This document shows, one piece after another, positions 8,457-16,195 of a DNA stretch of 27,693 nucleotides. The notes under the pieces are model-generated. The model was not told where the DNA came from. It saw nothing but the letters and a program-made list of their open reading frames with translations, and made no database searches. How positions within the stretch are numbered: the first letter of the stretch is position 1; each line of letters begins with the position of its first letter. Position numbers and translations under genes: made by a program. The stretch is from JBDHXE01 sp039810525 (GTDB lineage: Bacteria > Bacteroidota > Ignavibacteria > Kapaibacteriales > UBA2268): positions 1 to 27,693 of the forward strand of contig JBDHXE010000009.1 of the NCBI GenBank assembly GCA_039810525.1. The letters run 5' to 3'.

Positions 8457-9212
8457 ATGTCTTTATTGAAAATTACAAATTTAAAAGCAAATATTAATGA
8501 TAAAGAAATATTGCATGGTTTAGACCTTGAGGTTAATCAAGGTGAGATTCATGCTATAATGGGACCTAATGGTTCTGGTAAATCTACACTTGCTTCTGTA
8601 CTTACTGGTAGAGAAGATTATGAAGTTACCGATGGCAAAGTAGATTTTTTGAATAAAAATTTATTAGAAATGTCACCAGAAGATAGGGCAAAAGAAGGCT
8701 TATTCTTAGCATTTCAGTACCCAGTGGAAATTCCCGGTGTCTCTAATGCTAATTTCCTAAAAGCCGCAGTAAACGAAAAACGAAAATATCAAGGATTAGA
8801 TCCAATCGATGCCATTGATTTTCTTAAAATGATGAGAGAAAAAGCCAAATTAATTGAAATAGATCCGAGCTTTTTTAGTCGATCTGTAAATCAAGGATTT
8901 TCTGGTGGAGAAAAGAAAAGAAATGAAATTTTTCAAATGGCTATGTTAGAACCCAAATTAGCCATTTTAGATGAAACAGATTCAGGCTTAGATATCGATG
9001 CACTTAGGATAGTCTCCAATGGAGTCAATCAACTTAAGACCAAAGATAACGCATTCATTATAATCACTCACTATCAGAGATTACTTAATTATATAGTTCC
9101 CGATTTTGTACACGTGCTAAGTAATGGAAAAATTATTAAATCAGGTGGAAAAGAATTAGCACTTGAATTAGAAGAAAAAGGTTACGATTGGGTAAAGGAT
9201 GGCACTATATAA
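8457..9212 (+). CDS. sufC: Fe-S cluster assembly ATPase SufC
   Basis: A 251-residue ABC-type ATPase that drives conformational change of SufBD. Walker A GPNGSGKST is at 36-44, the Q-loop FQYP at 86-89, the signature SGGEKKR at 149-155 and Walker B LAILDE at 168-173, followed by TDSGLDIDAL typical of SufC. The His of the switch region is in IIITHYQR. There is a 32-base gap after sufB, and the stop codon overlaps the sufD start by one base (TAATG). The protein is cytoplasmic and complete. Confidence 0.97.
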   Translation: MSLLKITNLKANINDKEILHGLDLEVNQGEIHAIMGPNGSGKSTLASVLTGREDYEVTDGKVDFLNKNLLEMSPEDRAKEGLFLAFQYPVEIPGVSNANFLKAAVNEKRKYQGLDPIDAIDFLKMMREKAKLIEIDPSFFSRSVNQGFSGGEKKRNEIFQMAMLEPKLAILDETDSGLDIDALRIVSNGVNQLKTKDNAFIIITHYQRLLNYIVPDFVHVLSNGKIIKSGGKELALELEEKGYDWVKDGTI

Positions 9213-10528
9213 TGGATAAAAATATGGAAACAATGAATTTTACTGATAAAGTTAAACAAATATATTTACAGAATGGTGTTAATTCAGATTCCAAATATAG
9301 GTTAGATGCACGTAATTATATAGAAAATAATAATTTGCCGACTGCCAAACACGAAAATTGGAAATATATCAATTTAGCCATTTTAAATAAATATAATTTT
9401 GAAATTAACAATAAATATTCACTTCCAGATGGTTTTTTGGCTGATAATTATATTGTCAAAGATATAGAATCTTATAATATATTTATTATTAATGGGATAA
9501 TTAATTACGAACTATCTAATATACCGAGAGATATTATCCTTAATTATATTGATAATAATGCCAATATTGGAAGCATTGATGATGATAGACAAACGTATTT
9601 TTCACAATTAAATACCGCTATATTCTTAAATGGAATTTTTATTGAAATTAATAAAAATATTCACCTTGATAAGCCCATTCACATCATTCATATATTAGAT
9701 TGCTCGGAAAATGAAAGCTTTATAAATACAAGAAGAATATTTAAATATGGCGCTAATTCAGAAGCAACAATAATTGAATCTTTCTTTAAGTTTGGTGAAA
9801 ATAAAGTATTATACAATAGTGTAGCAGAAATTTTCATAGAAGAAAATTCTAATTGTCATCATATCAAGATTCAACAAGATAAAAAAATAGATTTTCTAAT
9901 AGATTTTGTGCAAGCCAATCAACAAAAATATTCTAATTACGTTAATTTTACATTCACAGATGCTGGTAAATTCGTTAGAAATAATCTAAATTCTAAATTA
10001 AATGACGAAAATATAGAAACACATTTTTTAGGGGTATTCATTGGCGATAATAATAATTTAATAGATAATCATACTTTTGTAGATCACGCTAATCCAAATT
10101 GTTTTAGCAATGAGAACTATCGTGGGATTTTGTTTGATAGCTCTACTGGGATCTTTAATGGGAAAATTTTAGTAAGACCTGATGCACAGAAGACTAATGC
10201 TTATCAGTCAAATAAGAATATATTAGCATCCAAAGATGCAACTATTAATACCAAACCAGAATTAGAAATATATGCCGATGATGTAAAATGTAGTCATGGT
10301 GCTACATCTGGTGCATTAGACAAAAGTTCATTATTCTATTTGAGAGCAAGAGGTATTGATGAAAAAAGAGCCGAATCATTATTGATGAATGCATTTGTAG
10401 CTGAAGTGATAGAAGAATTAAAAAATCAACAAGTTAAAGACTATTTGTTTAAAATTACTCGTAATAAATTGAACGAAGATATGCACTTTATTGTTGATGA
10501 TGATATAGTTAATATTAATAATATATAA
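9212..10528 (+). CDS. sufD: Fe-S cluster assembly protein SufD
   Basis: A 438-residue SufB paralogue that pairs with SufB in SufBC2D and is involved in iron delivery. I chose the ATG at 9212, which overlaps the sufC stop (TAATG), over the in-frame ATG at 9188 inside sufC, because the coupling arrangement is typical and the extra eight residues add nothing. Diagnostic segments are NYRGILFDSSTGIFNGKILV and VKCSHGATSGALD. His362 and Cys360 in CSHG correspond closely to His360 and Cys358 of E. coli SufD, residues important for iron entry and cluster formation. The N-terminal half is poorly conserved and Asn/Ile/Lys-rich, normal for SufD. Confidence 0.94.
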   Translation: MDKNMETMNFTDKVKQIYLQNGVNSDSKYRLDARNYIENNNLPTAKHENWKYINLAILNKYNFEINNKYSLPDGFLADNYIVKDIESYNIFIINGIINYELSNIPRDIILNYIDNNANIGSIDDDRQTYFSQLNTAIFLNGIFIEINKNIHLDKPIHIIHILDCSENESFINTRRIFKYGANSEATIIESFFKFGENKVLYNSVAEIFIEENSNCHHIKIQQDKKIDFLIDFVQANQQKYSNYVNFTFTDAGKFVRNNLNSKLNDENIETHFLGVFIGDNNNLIDNHTFVDHANPNCFSNENYRGILFDSSTGIFNGKILVRPDAQKTNAYQSNKNILASKDATINTKPELEIYADDVKCSHGATSGALDKSSLFYLRARGIDEKRAESLLMNAFVAEVIEELKNQQVKDYLFKITRNKLNEDMHFIVDDDIVNINNI

Positions 10529-10530
10529 AA

Positions 10531-11754
10531 ATGAATAACTTTGATATTGAAAAAATACGAAAGGATTTTCCAACATTAAGCGTATTAGTGAATGGGAATC
10601 CTTTGGTATATTTTGATAATGCTGCTACTACACACAAACCAATCAAAGTAATAGAAGCTGTAGATAATTATTATCGTAATTATAATAGCAATATTCATAG
10701 AGGAGTTCACTACCTAAGCCAATTGGCGACTGATGCTTATGAGCAGAGTAGAAATAAAATTATGAACTTCATTAATGCAGCCAATAATCAAGAAATTATA
10801 TTTACAAAAGGAGCTACCGATTCGCTAAACTTGATAGCATCGAGTTATGGTAGAACTTTTCTAAAAGAAGGTGATGAAATTATAATCAGTAATATGGAGC
10901 ATCATGCCAATATTGTTCCTTGGCAATTAATTGCACAAGAAAAAGGGTTTAAACTGAGAGTGATCCCAATTAATGATAAAGGTGAATTATTATTAGAAGA
11001 ATATGACAAATTATTAAATGAAAAAACAAAGATAGTTTCTATCGTTCATATATCAAATACACTCGGTACTATCAATCCAATAGAATACATCATCAAAAAA
11101 GCAAAAGAATACGGCGCAATTACTATAATAGATGCTGCACAATCAATTCAGCATAAAAAAATAAATGTTCAAGAGTTGGATTGTGATTTCTTAGTCTTTT
11201 CAGGACATAAAATATACGGACCCACTGGAACAGGTATATTATATGGGAAAGAAGCATTATTAAATAAAATGCCTCCATACCAAAGTGGAGGTGATATGAT
11301 AAGAAGTGTATCTTTCGAAAAGACTATATTCAACGACTTACCATACAAATTCGAAGCAGGAACGCCAAATATAGCTGGAAACATAGCTTTAGGATATGCT
11401 ATTGATTATATTAGCAATATTTCTCTAAATACAATAGATCAGTATGAAACCCACTTATTAAACTATGCTACTCAGAAACTTAGCCAAATAAAAGAACTTA
11501 GAATAATAGGAACAGCATCACACAAAGCATCTGCGATTTCATTCGTGTTAGATAATGTACATCCACATGACATTGGCACTTTTCTTGACGCAGATGGAAT
11601 TGCTGTAAGAACTGGACATCACTGTACCGAACCAATAATGAAAAGATATAATATACCAGCCACTTCAAGAGCATCAATTTCTTTTTATAATACAATTGAT
11701 GAAATAAACGTTTTATATAATTCCATTTTGAAAATTATCAAAATATTTAAATAA
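10531..11754 (+). CDS. sufS: Cysteine desulfurase SufS
   Basis: A 407-residue PLP enzyme that takes sulfur from cysteine and gives alanine, supplying persulfide for cluster assembly. The PLP lysine is Lys227 in FSGHKIYGPTGTG, and the catalytic cysteine is Cys365 in RTGHHCTEPIM. Both are one position beyond the E. coli SufS residues (226, 364), and the short catalytic loop marks it as group II. TKGATDSLNLIA and SNMEHHANIVPWQ are further family marks. It starts 2 bases after sufD and is followed after 2 bases by sufU, the usual sulfur acceptor partner in operons without sufE. No sufE is present in the window. Confidence 0.96.
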   Translation: MNNFDIEKIRKDFPTLSVLVNGNPLVYFDNAATTHKPIKVIEAVDNYYRNYNSNIHRGVHYLSQLATDAYEQSRNKIMNFINAANNQEIIFTKGATDSLNLIASSYGRTFLKEGDEIIISNMEHHANIVPWQLIAQEKGFKLRVIPINDKGELLLEEYDKLLNEKTKIVSIVHISNTLGTINPIEYIIKKAKEYGAITIIDAAQSIQHKKINVQELDCDFLVFSGHKIYGPTGTGILYGKEALLNKMPPYQSGGDMIRSVSFEKTIFNDLPYKFEAGTPNIAGNIALGYAIDYISNISLNTIDQYETHLLNYATQKLSQIKELRIIGTASHKASAISFVLDNVHPHDIGTFLDADGIAVRTGHHCTEPIMKRYNIPATSRASISFYNTIDEINVLYNSILKIIKIFK

Positions 11755-11756
11755 AA

Positions 11757-12215
11757 ATGAAAGACGAACTACAAGAGTTATACCAACAAGTAATACTAGA
11801 CCATAACAAAAATCCAAGAAATTATGGCACGATTGATAGCGCTACCAACGAAGCAGAAGGTTATAATCCATTATGTGGAGATAGAGTAGATATATCAGCC
11901 GTAATAGAAGACGGAATAATAAAAGATCTTAAATTTAGTGGTTCAGGATGTGCCATTTCTAAATCGAGTGCTTCTATTATGACTACATTAGTAGTTGGTA
12001 AATCTATCGAAGAAGCAAAACAATTATTTGATGAATTTCATAAAATGATAACTGCCGATATAGCTGGTAAAATTGAAGGTCTAAATTCCGAGAAGATGGC
12101 TGTTTTCGCTGGTGTAAGAGAATTCCCTGCAAGAGTAAAATGTGCTTCTTTAGCTTGGCATACTATGATAAAAGCTTTAGAAAATAGAAAAGATATTGAC
12201 GTAACTCTTAATTAG
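11757..12215 (+). CDS. sufU: SufU-type sulfur acceptor/scaffold protein
   Basis: A 152-residue IscU-fold protein of the SufU type. The zinc/sulfur ligands are Cys40 and Asp42 in PLCGDRVDI, Cys65 in GSGCAISKSSASIM, and Cys129 in PARVKCASLAWHT, nearly the same numbers as Bacillus SufU. The extra segment between the second and third Cys (about 85-115) separates SufU from IscU. In Gram-positive bacteria SufU is a zinc-dependent sulfurtransferase that takes persulfide from SufS; the adjacent sufS supports that role here. The gene is tightly coupled to sufS (2 bases) and to the DUF59 gene (8 bases). Confidence 0.94.
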   Translation: MKDELQELYQQVILDHNKNPRNYGTIDSATNEAEGYNPLCGDRVDISAVIEDGIIKDLKFSGSGCAISKSSASIMTTLVVGKSIEEAKQLFDEFHKMITADIAGKIEGLNSEKMAVFAGVREFPARVKCASLAWHTMIKALENRKDIDVTLN

Positions 12216-12223
12216 GTAATACT

Positions 12224-12535
12224 ATGACTTATCAAGAACAAGAAAATATAATAATAGAAGAAATTAAAAAAATATACGACCCCGAGTTGCCTGTTAATAT
12301 TTTTGACCTCGGTTTAATATATGATATTTCAATTACACAATCTAACGAAGTTGTGATATTGATGACCCTAACCGCACCGGGGTGCCCAGAGGCTGGCACA
12401 CTACCAGGTCAAGTAGAAGAAGCTATTAAAGAAATTGATTGGGTAGAAGATGCCAAAGTAATATTGACGTTTAACCCACCTTGGGATCAATCGCTACTAA
12501 GCGATGAAGCAAGATTAGAACTTGGTTTATTTTAA
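12224..12535 (+). CDS. sufT: SufT/PaaD-like DUF59 (MIP18-family) Fe-S maturation protein
   Basis: A 103-residue single-domain DUF59 protein. The family marks are IYDPELPVNIFDLGLIYDI (18-36) and LTAPGCPEAGTLPGQ (49-63) with the conserved Cys54, then VILTFNPPWDQSLLSDEAR. Members help mature Fe-S proteins: SufT in bacteria, CIA2/MIP18 in the eukaryotic cytosol, PaaD for the phenylacetyl-CoA epoxidase. Its place inside the suf operon points to the SufT role. The next gene resembles PaaE, so the pair looks like paaD-paaE, but no paaA, paaB or paaC is present. The protein is cytoplasmic and complete. Confidence 0.92.
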   Translation: MTYQEQENIIIEEIKKIYDPELPVNIFDLGLIYDISITQSNEVVILMTLTAPGCPEAGTLPGQVEEAIKEIDWVEDAKVILTFNPPWDQSLLSDEARLELGLF

Positions 12536-12550
12536 AATATAGAATAATTA

Positions 12551-13636
12551 ATGGCAATAAAATTTTACTTACTAAAAGTTGCAGATATTAAAAGAGAAAC
12601 TAACGATTCAGTTTCTATTAGTTTTGATATTCCTACCGATTTAAATGAGGTTTTCAAATACAAATCTGGGCAGTATATTACTATCAAACTACCAATTAAT
12701 GGAGAAGAAAATAGAAGAGCTTATTCCATAAGTAGTTTCCCAAATGAAAATTACCTTACTATTACAGTTAAAAAAGTAGATGATGGCAAAGTCAGTAATT
12801 ATATTAATAATAATTTACAAATTGGCGACAATATAGAAGTAATGCCGCCATTAGGAAACTTCACAATAGAGTGCCATCAAGATAATAAGAATTACTACTT
12901 GCTGATAGGAGGTGGCTCTGGAATTACTCCTTTAATGTCCATCATCAAATCCGTATTAAATCAAGAACCAAATAGTAAATTATTCCTTCTATATCAGAAT
13001 AGAAATGAAGATAGTATAATATTTAAAAATGAATTAGAAAAACTAGAAAATGAATTCCATCATAGATTTAAAATAGTTCATTATTTGAGTCATAGTAATT
13101 CTAATTATACTCAAAATATTGGAAGATTAGATTCTATTAAAATACTACACCATATCAAAGAATTAACAGGTGATAATCTATTTAAAACTGATTTTTTCAT
13201 ATGTGGTCCACAAGGACTTATGAGTGAATCGGATCTAGCACTTAAAAATTTATTAATTGCATCGTATAAAATTCATAAAGAGAATTTTACAGCTAAAGTG
13301 CCAAGCCTTAAAGATGATAGAGAAGATATTTACAATGAGAGCGATGAAGAGCTAATTGATAGAAATGTTAAAGTGTTTCTATACGGTGAAGAATTCGATA
13401 CATTAGTTGCACCAGACGAAACCATCTTGTCAGCTGGCCAACGAGAAGGCTACGATCCTCCATTTAGTTGCCAAATAGGAGCTTGCTCTACTTGCAGAGC
13501 CAAATTAAAAAGTGGGCGAGTATATATGGACGAAAGAGATGCCTTAACAGACGAAGAAATCGATGATGGCTACATACTTACATGCCAATCACACCCATTG
13601 ACAGATGACGTAGTAGTAGATTATGACGACAATTAA
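12551..13636 (+). CDS. PaaE-like ferredoxin-NAD(P)H reductase with C-terminal 2Fe-2S domain
   Basis: A 361-residue flavoprotein reductase that should move electrons from NAD(P)H through FAD to a plant-type 2Fe-2S centre. The FAD domain (about 1-110) carries RAYSIS (56-61); the nucleotide domain carries GGGSGITPLMS (121-131) and ends with FFICGPQGLM; the C-terminal ferredoxin domain holds Cys307, Cys312, Cys315 and Cys345 (CX4CX2CX29C). This order matches PaaE and related ring-hydroxylase reductases. A dedicated reductase within a suf operon could supply electrons for cluster assembly or for reducing persulfide, which is my inference. The alternative is an unrelated oxygenase whose other subunits lie elsewhere. 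It starts 15 bases after sufT. Confidence 0.9.
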   Translation: MAIKFYLLKVADIKRETNDSVSISFDIPTDLNEVFKYKSGQYITIKLPINGEENRRAYSISSFPNENYLTITVKKVDDGKVSNYINNNLQIGDNIEVMPPLGNFTIECHQDNKNYYLLIGGGSGITPLMSIIKSVLNQEPNSKLFLLYQNRNEDSIIFKNELEKLENEFHHRFKIVHYLSHSNSNYTQNIGRLDSIKILHHIKELTGDNLFKTDFFICGPQGLMSESDLALKNLLIASYKIHKENFTAKVPSLKDDREDIYNESDEELIDRNVKVFLYGEEFDTLVAPDETILSAGQREGYDPPFSCQIGACSTCRAKLKSGRVYMDERDALTDEEIDDGYILTCQSHPLTDDVVVDYDDN

Positions 13637-13662
13637 ATTTGTCTATTAAATATTAAATTTGT
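13632..13662 (+). promoter_or_regulatory. Direct repeat with two TAnnTTTG boxes, candidate internal promoter
   Basis: ATTAAATTTGT occurs at 13632-13642 and again at 13652-13662, 20 bases apart. Each copy includes TAAATTTG, which fits the Bacteroidota -7 element TAnnTTTG. They lie in the only large gap (82 bases) of the suf operon, just before the A-type carrier gene, so that gene may also have its own promoter. Whether both copies matter cannot be told. Confidence 0.35.
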
Positions 13663-13718
13663 AGTTTTACATAATTATTATTAAAAATTTGTTGAAAAAT
13701 ATTATTATAAGGTGAGAA

Positions 13719-14225
13719 ATGAGTATACTAATATCAGAACTCGAAACAGAAAAACTATATACAGGAGTTACTGGTGCTGACGAAGCTGATGCTATTTATA
13801 TTACAAGAAGAGCATTAGAAAAAGTAAATAGTATTAGACAAGAAAATTCTATTCCTGAAGAATATGCCCTAAGATTAGGGGCACAGAGCGGATGCTGCTC
13901 TGGAATGAACTACCTACTTGGATTTGATGCAGATTCAAGTGATAATGATAAGATTATTAACGTAGATGATCTAAATGTTATAATAGATCGTTCAAGTTTA
14001 TTTTATCTAATGGGAGTTACTTTGGATTATGTGAATGATGAATTAGGTTCAGGATTTATATTTAAAAATCCAAGCAATCCTAATGCAGGAGGCTGCGGCT
14101 GCGGCTGTGGTTCGGGAGCTTCTGAAGAATCTTCTTGTGGTTGTGGCTCGGGTAGCTGTGGTTGCAGTAGCGATCCTAACGACTCGGAAGCCGGTGGCTG
14201 TGGTTGCGGATGTAGCTGTAATTAA
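13719..14225 (+). CDS. sufA: A-type Fe-S carrier (SufA/IscA-like) with cysteine-rich C-terminal tail
   Basis: A 168-residue HesB/IscA-family protein, expected to carry Fe-S clusters or iron from the scaffold to target proteins. The core matches the family: ITRRALEKVNSIR, then LRLGAQSGCCSGMNYLLGFD with the conserved Cys60 (an extra Cys59 stands beside it), and Cys126-x-Cys128 at the usual distance. Normal members end within about 5 residues of that CXC; here the chain continues about 40 residues as Gly/Ser/Cys repeats, with 11 Cys among the last 44 residues (126, 128, 130, 140, 142, 147, 149, 161, 163, 165, 167) and an acidic spacer between clusters. There is also an extra N-terminus of about 25 residues. 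AAGGTGAG gives a good ribosome-binding site. It is the last gene of the operon. The role of the tail is unknown; metal or extra cluster binding is a guess. Confidence 0.9.
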   Translation: MSILISELETEKLYTGVTGADEADAIYITRRALEKVNSIRQENSIPEEYALRLGAQSGCCSGMNYLLGFDADSSDNDKIINVDDLNVIIDRSSLFYLMGVTLDYVNDELGSGFIFKNPSNPNAGGCGCGCGSGASEESSCGCGSGSCGCSSDPNDSEAGGCGCGCSCN

Positions 14226-14246
14226 AATTAAATCTATATAAAATAG

Positions 14247-14289
14247 AAAAACTGTCTCTTGATAATTGGATAAGAGACAGTTTTTTTTT
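14247..14289. terminator. Bidirectional terminator between suf operon and rpsP
   Basis: CTGTCTCTT (14252-14260) pairs perfectly with AAGAGACAG (14272-14280) around an 11-nt loop, followed by nine T (14281-14289) on the plus strand and preceded by AAAAA that gives a T run on the minus strand. It sits between the convergent suf and rpsP ends and can stop both. Confidence 0.92.
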
Positions 14290-14301
14290 AAAAAAGAAAG
14301 T

Positions 14302-14712
14302 CTATGCATTCTGATTAGCTTTAGCTTCTGCTTCCGCTTTAGCTTTTGCCACTTTACGTTTTGCTCTCAATTGTTTTCTTCTATCATATCTTTTTGCAAC
14401 AATATCTTTGTGCTTTGCAACTGCTGTTTCAATTTCTTCCTGAGATTTACCCTTCAAAGTAAGGTGTTTTCTTAATAGAACACCTTCATAGCTTAGTAAG
14501 TGTAATAAAGTAGGAGTAGGCTGAGCACCTACATTAAGCCAATACAAAGCTCGTTCGTGATTCAAAACAATTGTATTAGGGTGGTTATTAGGATTGTAAT
14601 AACCTAATCTTTCTAAAAAAGAACCATCGCGGCGTGCACGTTCTGCAACTGCCACAATATCATAAACAGGATAATGCTTTCTACCCTTTCTTCTTAATCT
14701 GATTTTAACCAT
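14302..14712 (-). CDS. rpsP: Small ribosomal subunit protein bS16
   Basis: A 136-residue bS16. The N-terminus MVKIRLRRKGRKHYPVYDIV and ERLGYYNPN are unmistakable. The core covers about 80-85 residues; the rest is a Lys/Arg/Ala-rich tail (AKRKVAKAKAEAEAKA), a common extension in this bacterial group, probably rRNA-contacting. It lies 94 bases downstream of ffh on the same strand, the classic ffh-rpsP order, but rimM, trmD and rplS, which often follow, are absent because the transcript ends at the next terminator. Confidence 0.97.
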   Translation of the reverse strand: MVKIRLRRKGRKHYPVYDIVAVAERARRDGSFLERLGYYNPNNHPNTIVLNHERALYWLNVGAQPTPTLLHLLSYEGVLLRKHLTLKGKSQEEIETAVAKHKDIVAKRYDRRKQLRAKRKVAKAKAEAEAKANQNA

Positions 14713-14767
14713 TTTATAAAACCTATATTATAATTGAGAAAAATAAATTTGTCATTCTTCAATAGTA

Positions 14768-14779
14768 GGGTATATACCC
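14768..14779. promoter_or_regulatory. GGGTATATACCC palindrome between ffh and rpsP
   Basis: A perfect 12-base palindrome in the 94-base gap between ffh and rpsP, 55 bases before the rpsP start codon. It could be an operator or part of a leader structure for rpsP, but there is no direct evidence. Confidence 0.2.
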
Positions 14780-14806
14780 AATGAATGCCCAAATCTCATT
14801 ATTAAA

Positions 14807-16135
14807 TTATCTTTTCATACCCGGCATTTTAGGCATAAATCTACTCTTCTTACCCAATGCCACACTTTTCATTAATTTTTGCATTTCTTCAAATTGTTTC
14901 AATAGACGATTGACATCTTGAATCTGTGAACCACTACCTTTCGCTATTCTCATTCTTCTGGACCCGTTAATTAACTTAGGGTTTTTACGTTCCTGCTTAG
15001 TCATCGAATAAATTATAGCTTCTACCTTTTTGAATGCACTATCGTCTATATTTACATTGCGTAATTGCTTATCCATACCAGGTATCATACCCAACAAGTC
15101 ACGCAATGATCCCATTTTCTGAATCATCTTTAATTGATCCAAAAAATCATCAAATGTAAACTGATTCTTTTTAATTTTTTCTTCTAATTCTTGAGCTTGC
15201 TTTTGGTCAAATTGCTGCTCAGCTTTTTCTACAAGTGTAAGCACATCACCCATACCGAGAATACGAGATGCAATACGCTCTGGATGGAATGGCTCGAGAT
15301 TATCTAATTTTTCGCCCGTACTGACGAATTTAATAGGCTTACCAACTACTTCTAACACACTAAGAGCTGCACCGCCTCTGGTATCTCCATCTAACTTAGT
15401 AAGAACTACACCTGTTAAGTTTAATGCCTCATGGAAGGCTTTGGCAGTAGTAACAGCGTCTTGACCAATCATAGCATCACACACAAAGAGAATTTCTGTT
15501 GGCTTGACACTTGCAGTAATGTTTTTAACCTCATTCATCATCTCTTCGTCAATTGTCAATCTGCCAGCAGTATCTATAATTACAATATCTCTACCGAATT
15601 TTTTAGCGTATGCTATCGCATTGTTTGATATTGCTACTGCATCTTTAGTATCTTCCGAAAAAACTGGAATTTTAATTTGCTCAGCTAATTGTTTCAATTG
15701 GAGAATGGCAGCAGGACGATATATATCAGCTGCTACTAATAAAGGCTGACGGCCTTTTTTTCTTAAATTTTTTGCTAACTTAGCACAAAATGTGGTCTTA
15801 CCAGATCCCTGCAAACCTGCTACCATTATTATAGTAGGCGATTGAGAAGAAAATGCTAAATCAGACATTTTCTTACCCATTAATTCAACTAATTCATCAT
15901 GAACAATTTTTACAATCAATTGCTCTGGGAGTAACTTGCCTTTTACTTCTTTGCCTATAGCTTTCTCTTTTACATCCTCTACAAATTTCTTGGCAACATT
16001 ATAATTAACATCTGCCTCCAGCAAAGCTTTTCTAATTTCTACTAAAGCTTCAGAAATATTCTCTTCGCTTATAGTTGTTTGGCCACGAAATTTTTTAACT
16101 GCTAATTCTAACTTCTCTTGTAAACTCTCAAACAT
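14807..16135 (-). CDS. ffh: Signal recognition particle protein Ffh
   Basis: A 442-residue SRP54 GTPase that binds signal sequences and 4.5S RNA and targets nascent membrane proteins to FtsY. N domain about 1-95; G domain with G1 GLQGSGKT (107-114), DTAGR (188-192), TKLD (246-249) and the SRP-specific DGDTRGGAAL; M domain from about 310, Met-rich, with LLGMIPGMDKQ and the RNA-binding SRRMRIAKGSG near 380. The order is complete and the length normal. It is flanked by dnaB upstream (60-base gap) and rpsP downstream on the same strand, so the three may share transcripts. Confidence 0.97.
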   Translation of the reverse strand: MFESLQEKLELAVKKFRGQTTISEENISEALVEIRKALLEADVNYNVAKKFVEDVKEKAIGKEVKGKLLPEQLIVKIVHDELVELMGKKMSDLAFSSQSPTIIMVAGLQGSGKTTFCAKLAKNLRKKGRQPLLVAADIYRPAAILQLKQLAEQIKIPVFSEDTKDAVAISNNAIAYAKKFGRDIVIIDTAGRLTIDEEMMNEVKNITASVKPTEILFVCDAMIGQDAVTTAKAFHEALNLTGVVLTKLDGDTRGGAALSVLEVVGKPIKFVSTGEKLDNLEPFHPERIASRILGMGDVLTLVEKAEQQFDQKQAQELEEKIKKNQFTFDDFLDQLKMIQKMGSLRDLLGMIPGMDKQLRNVNIDDSAFKKVEAIIYSMTKQERKNPKLINGSRRMRIAKGSGSQIQDVNRLLKQFEEMQKLMKSVALGKKSRFMPKMPGMKR

Positions 16136-16195
16136 TTTATTAAATTGAATTTTTAAAGAATAACAAATATAGTATTTTTATATGAATTATTAAAA

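Noticed and set aside
14091..14225. GGCTGC-type repeats as a microsatellite unrelated to coding
   Set aside because: The frame is kept, codons vary synonymously (TGC/TGT, GGC/GGT/GGA) and the acidic spacers interrupt it, so it reads as selected coding sequence.
14049..14309. Minus-strand frame of 86 codons over the carrier's tail, Thr/Ala-rich
   Set aside because: It is the complement of the GGC/TGC-rich cysteine tail and of the terminator; its composition is explained by the repeats.
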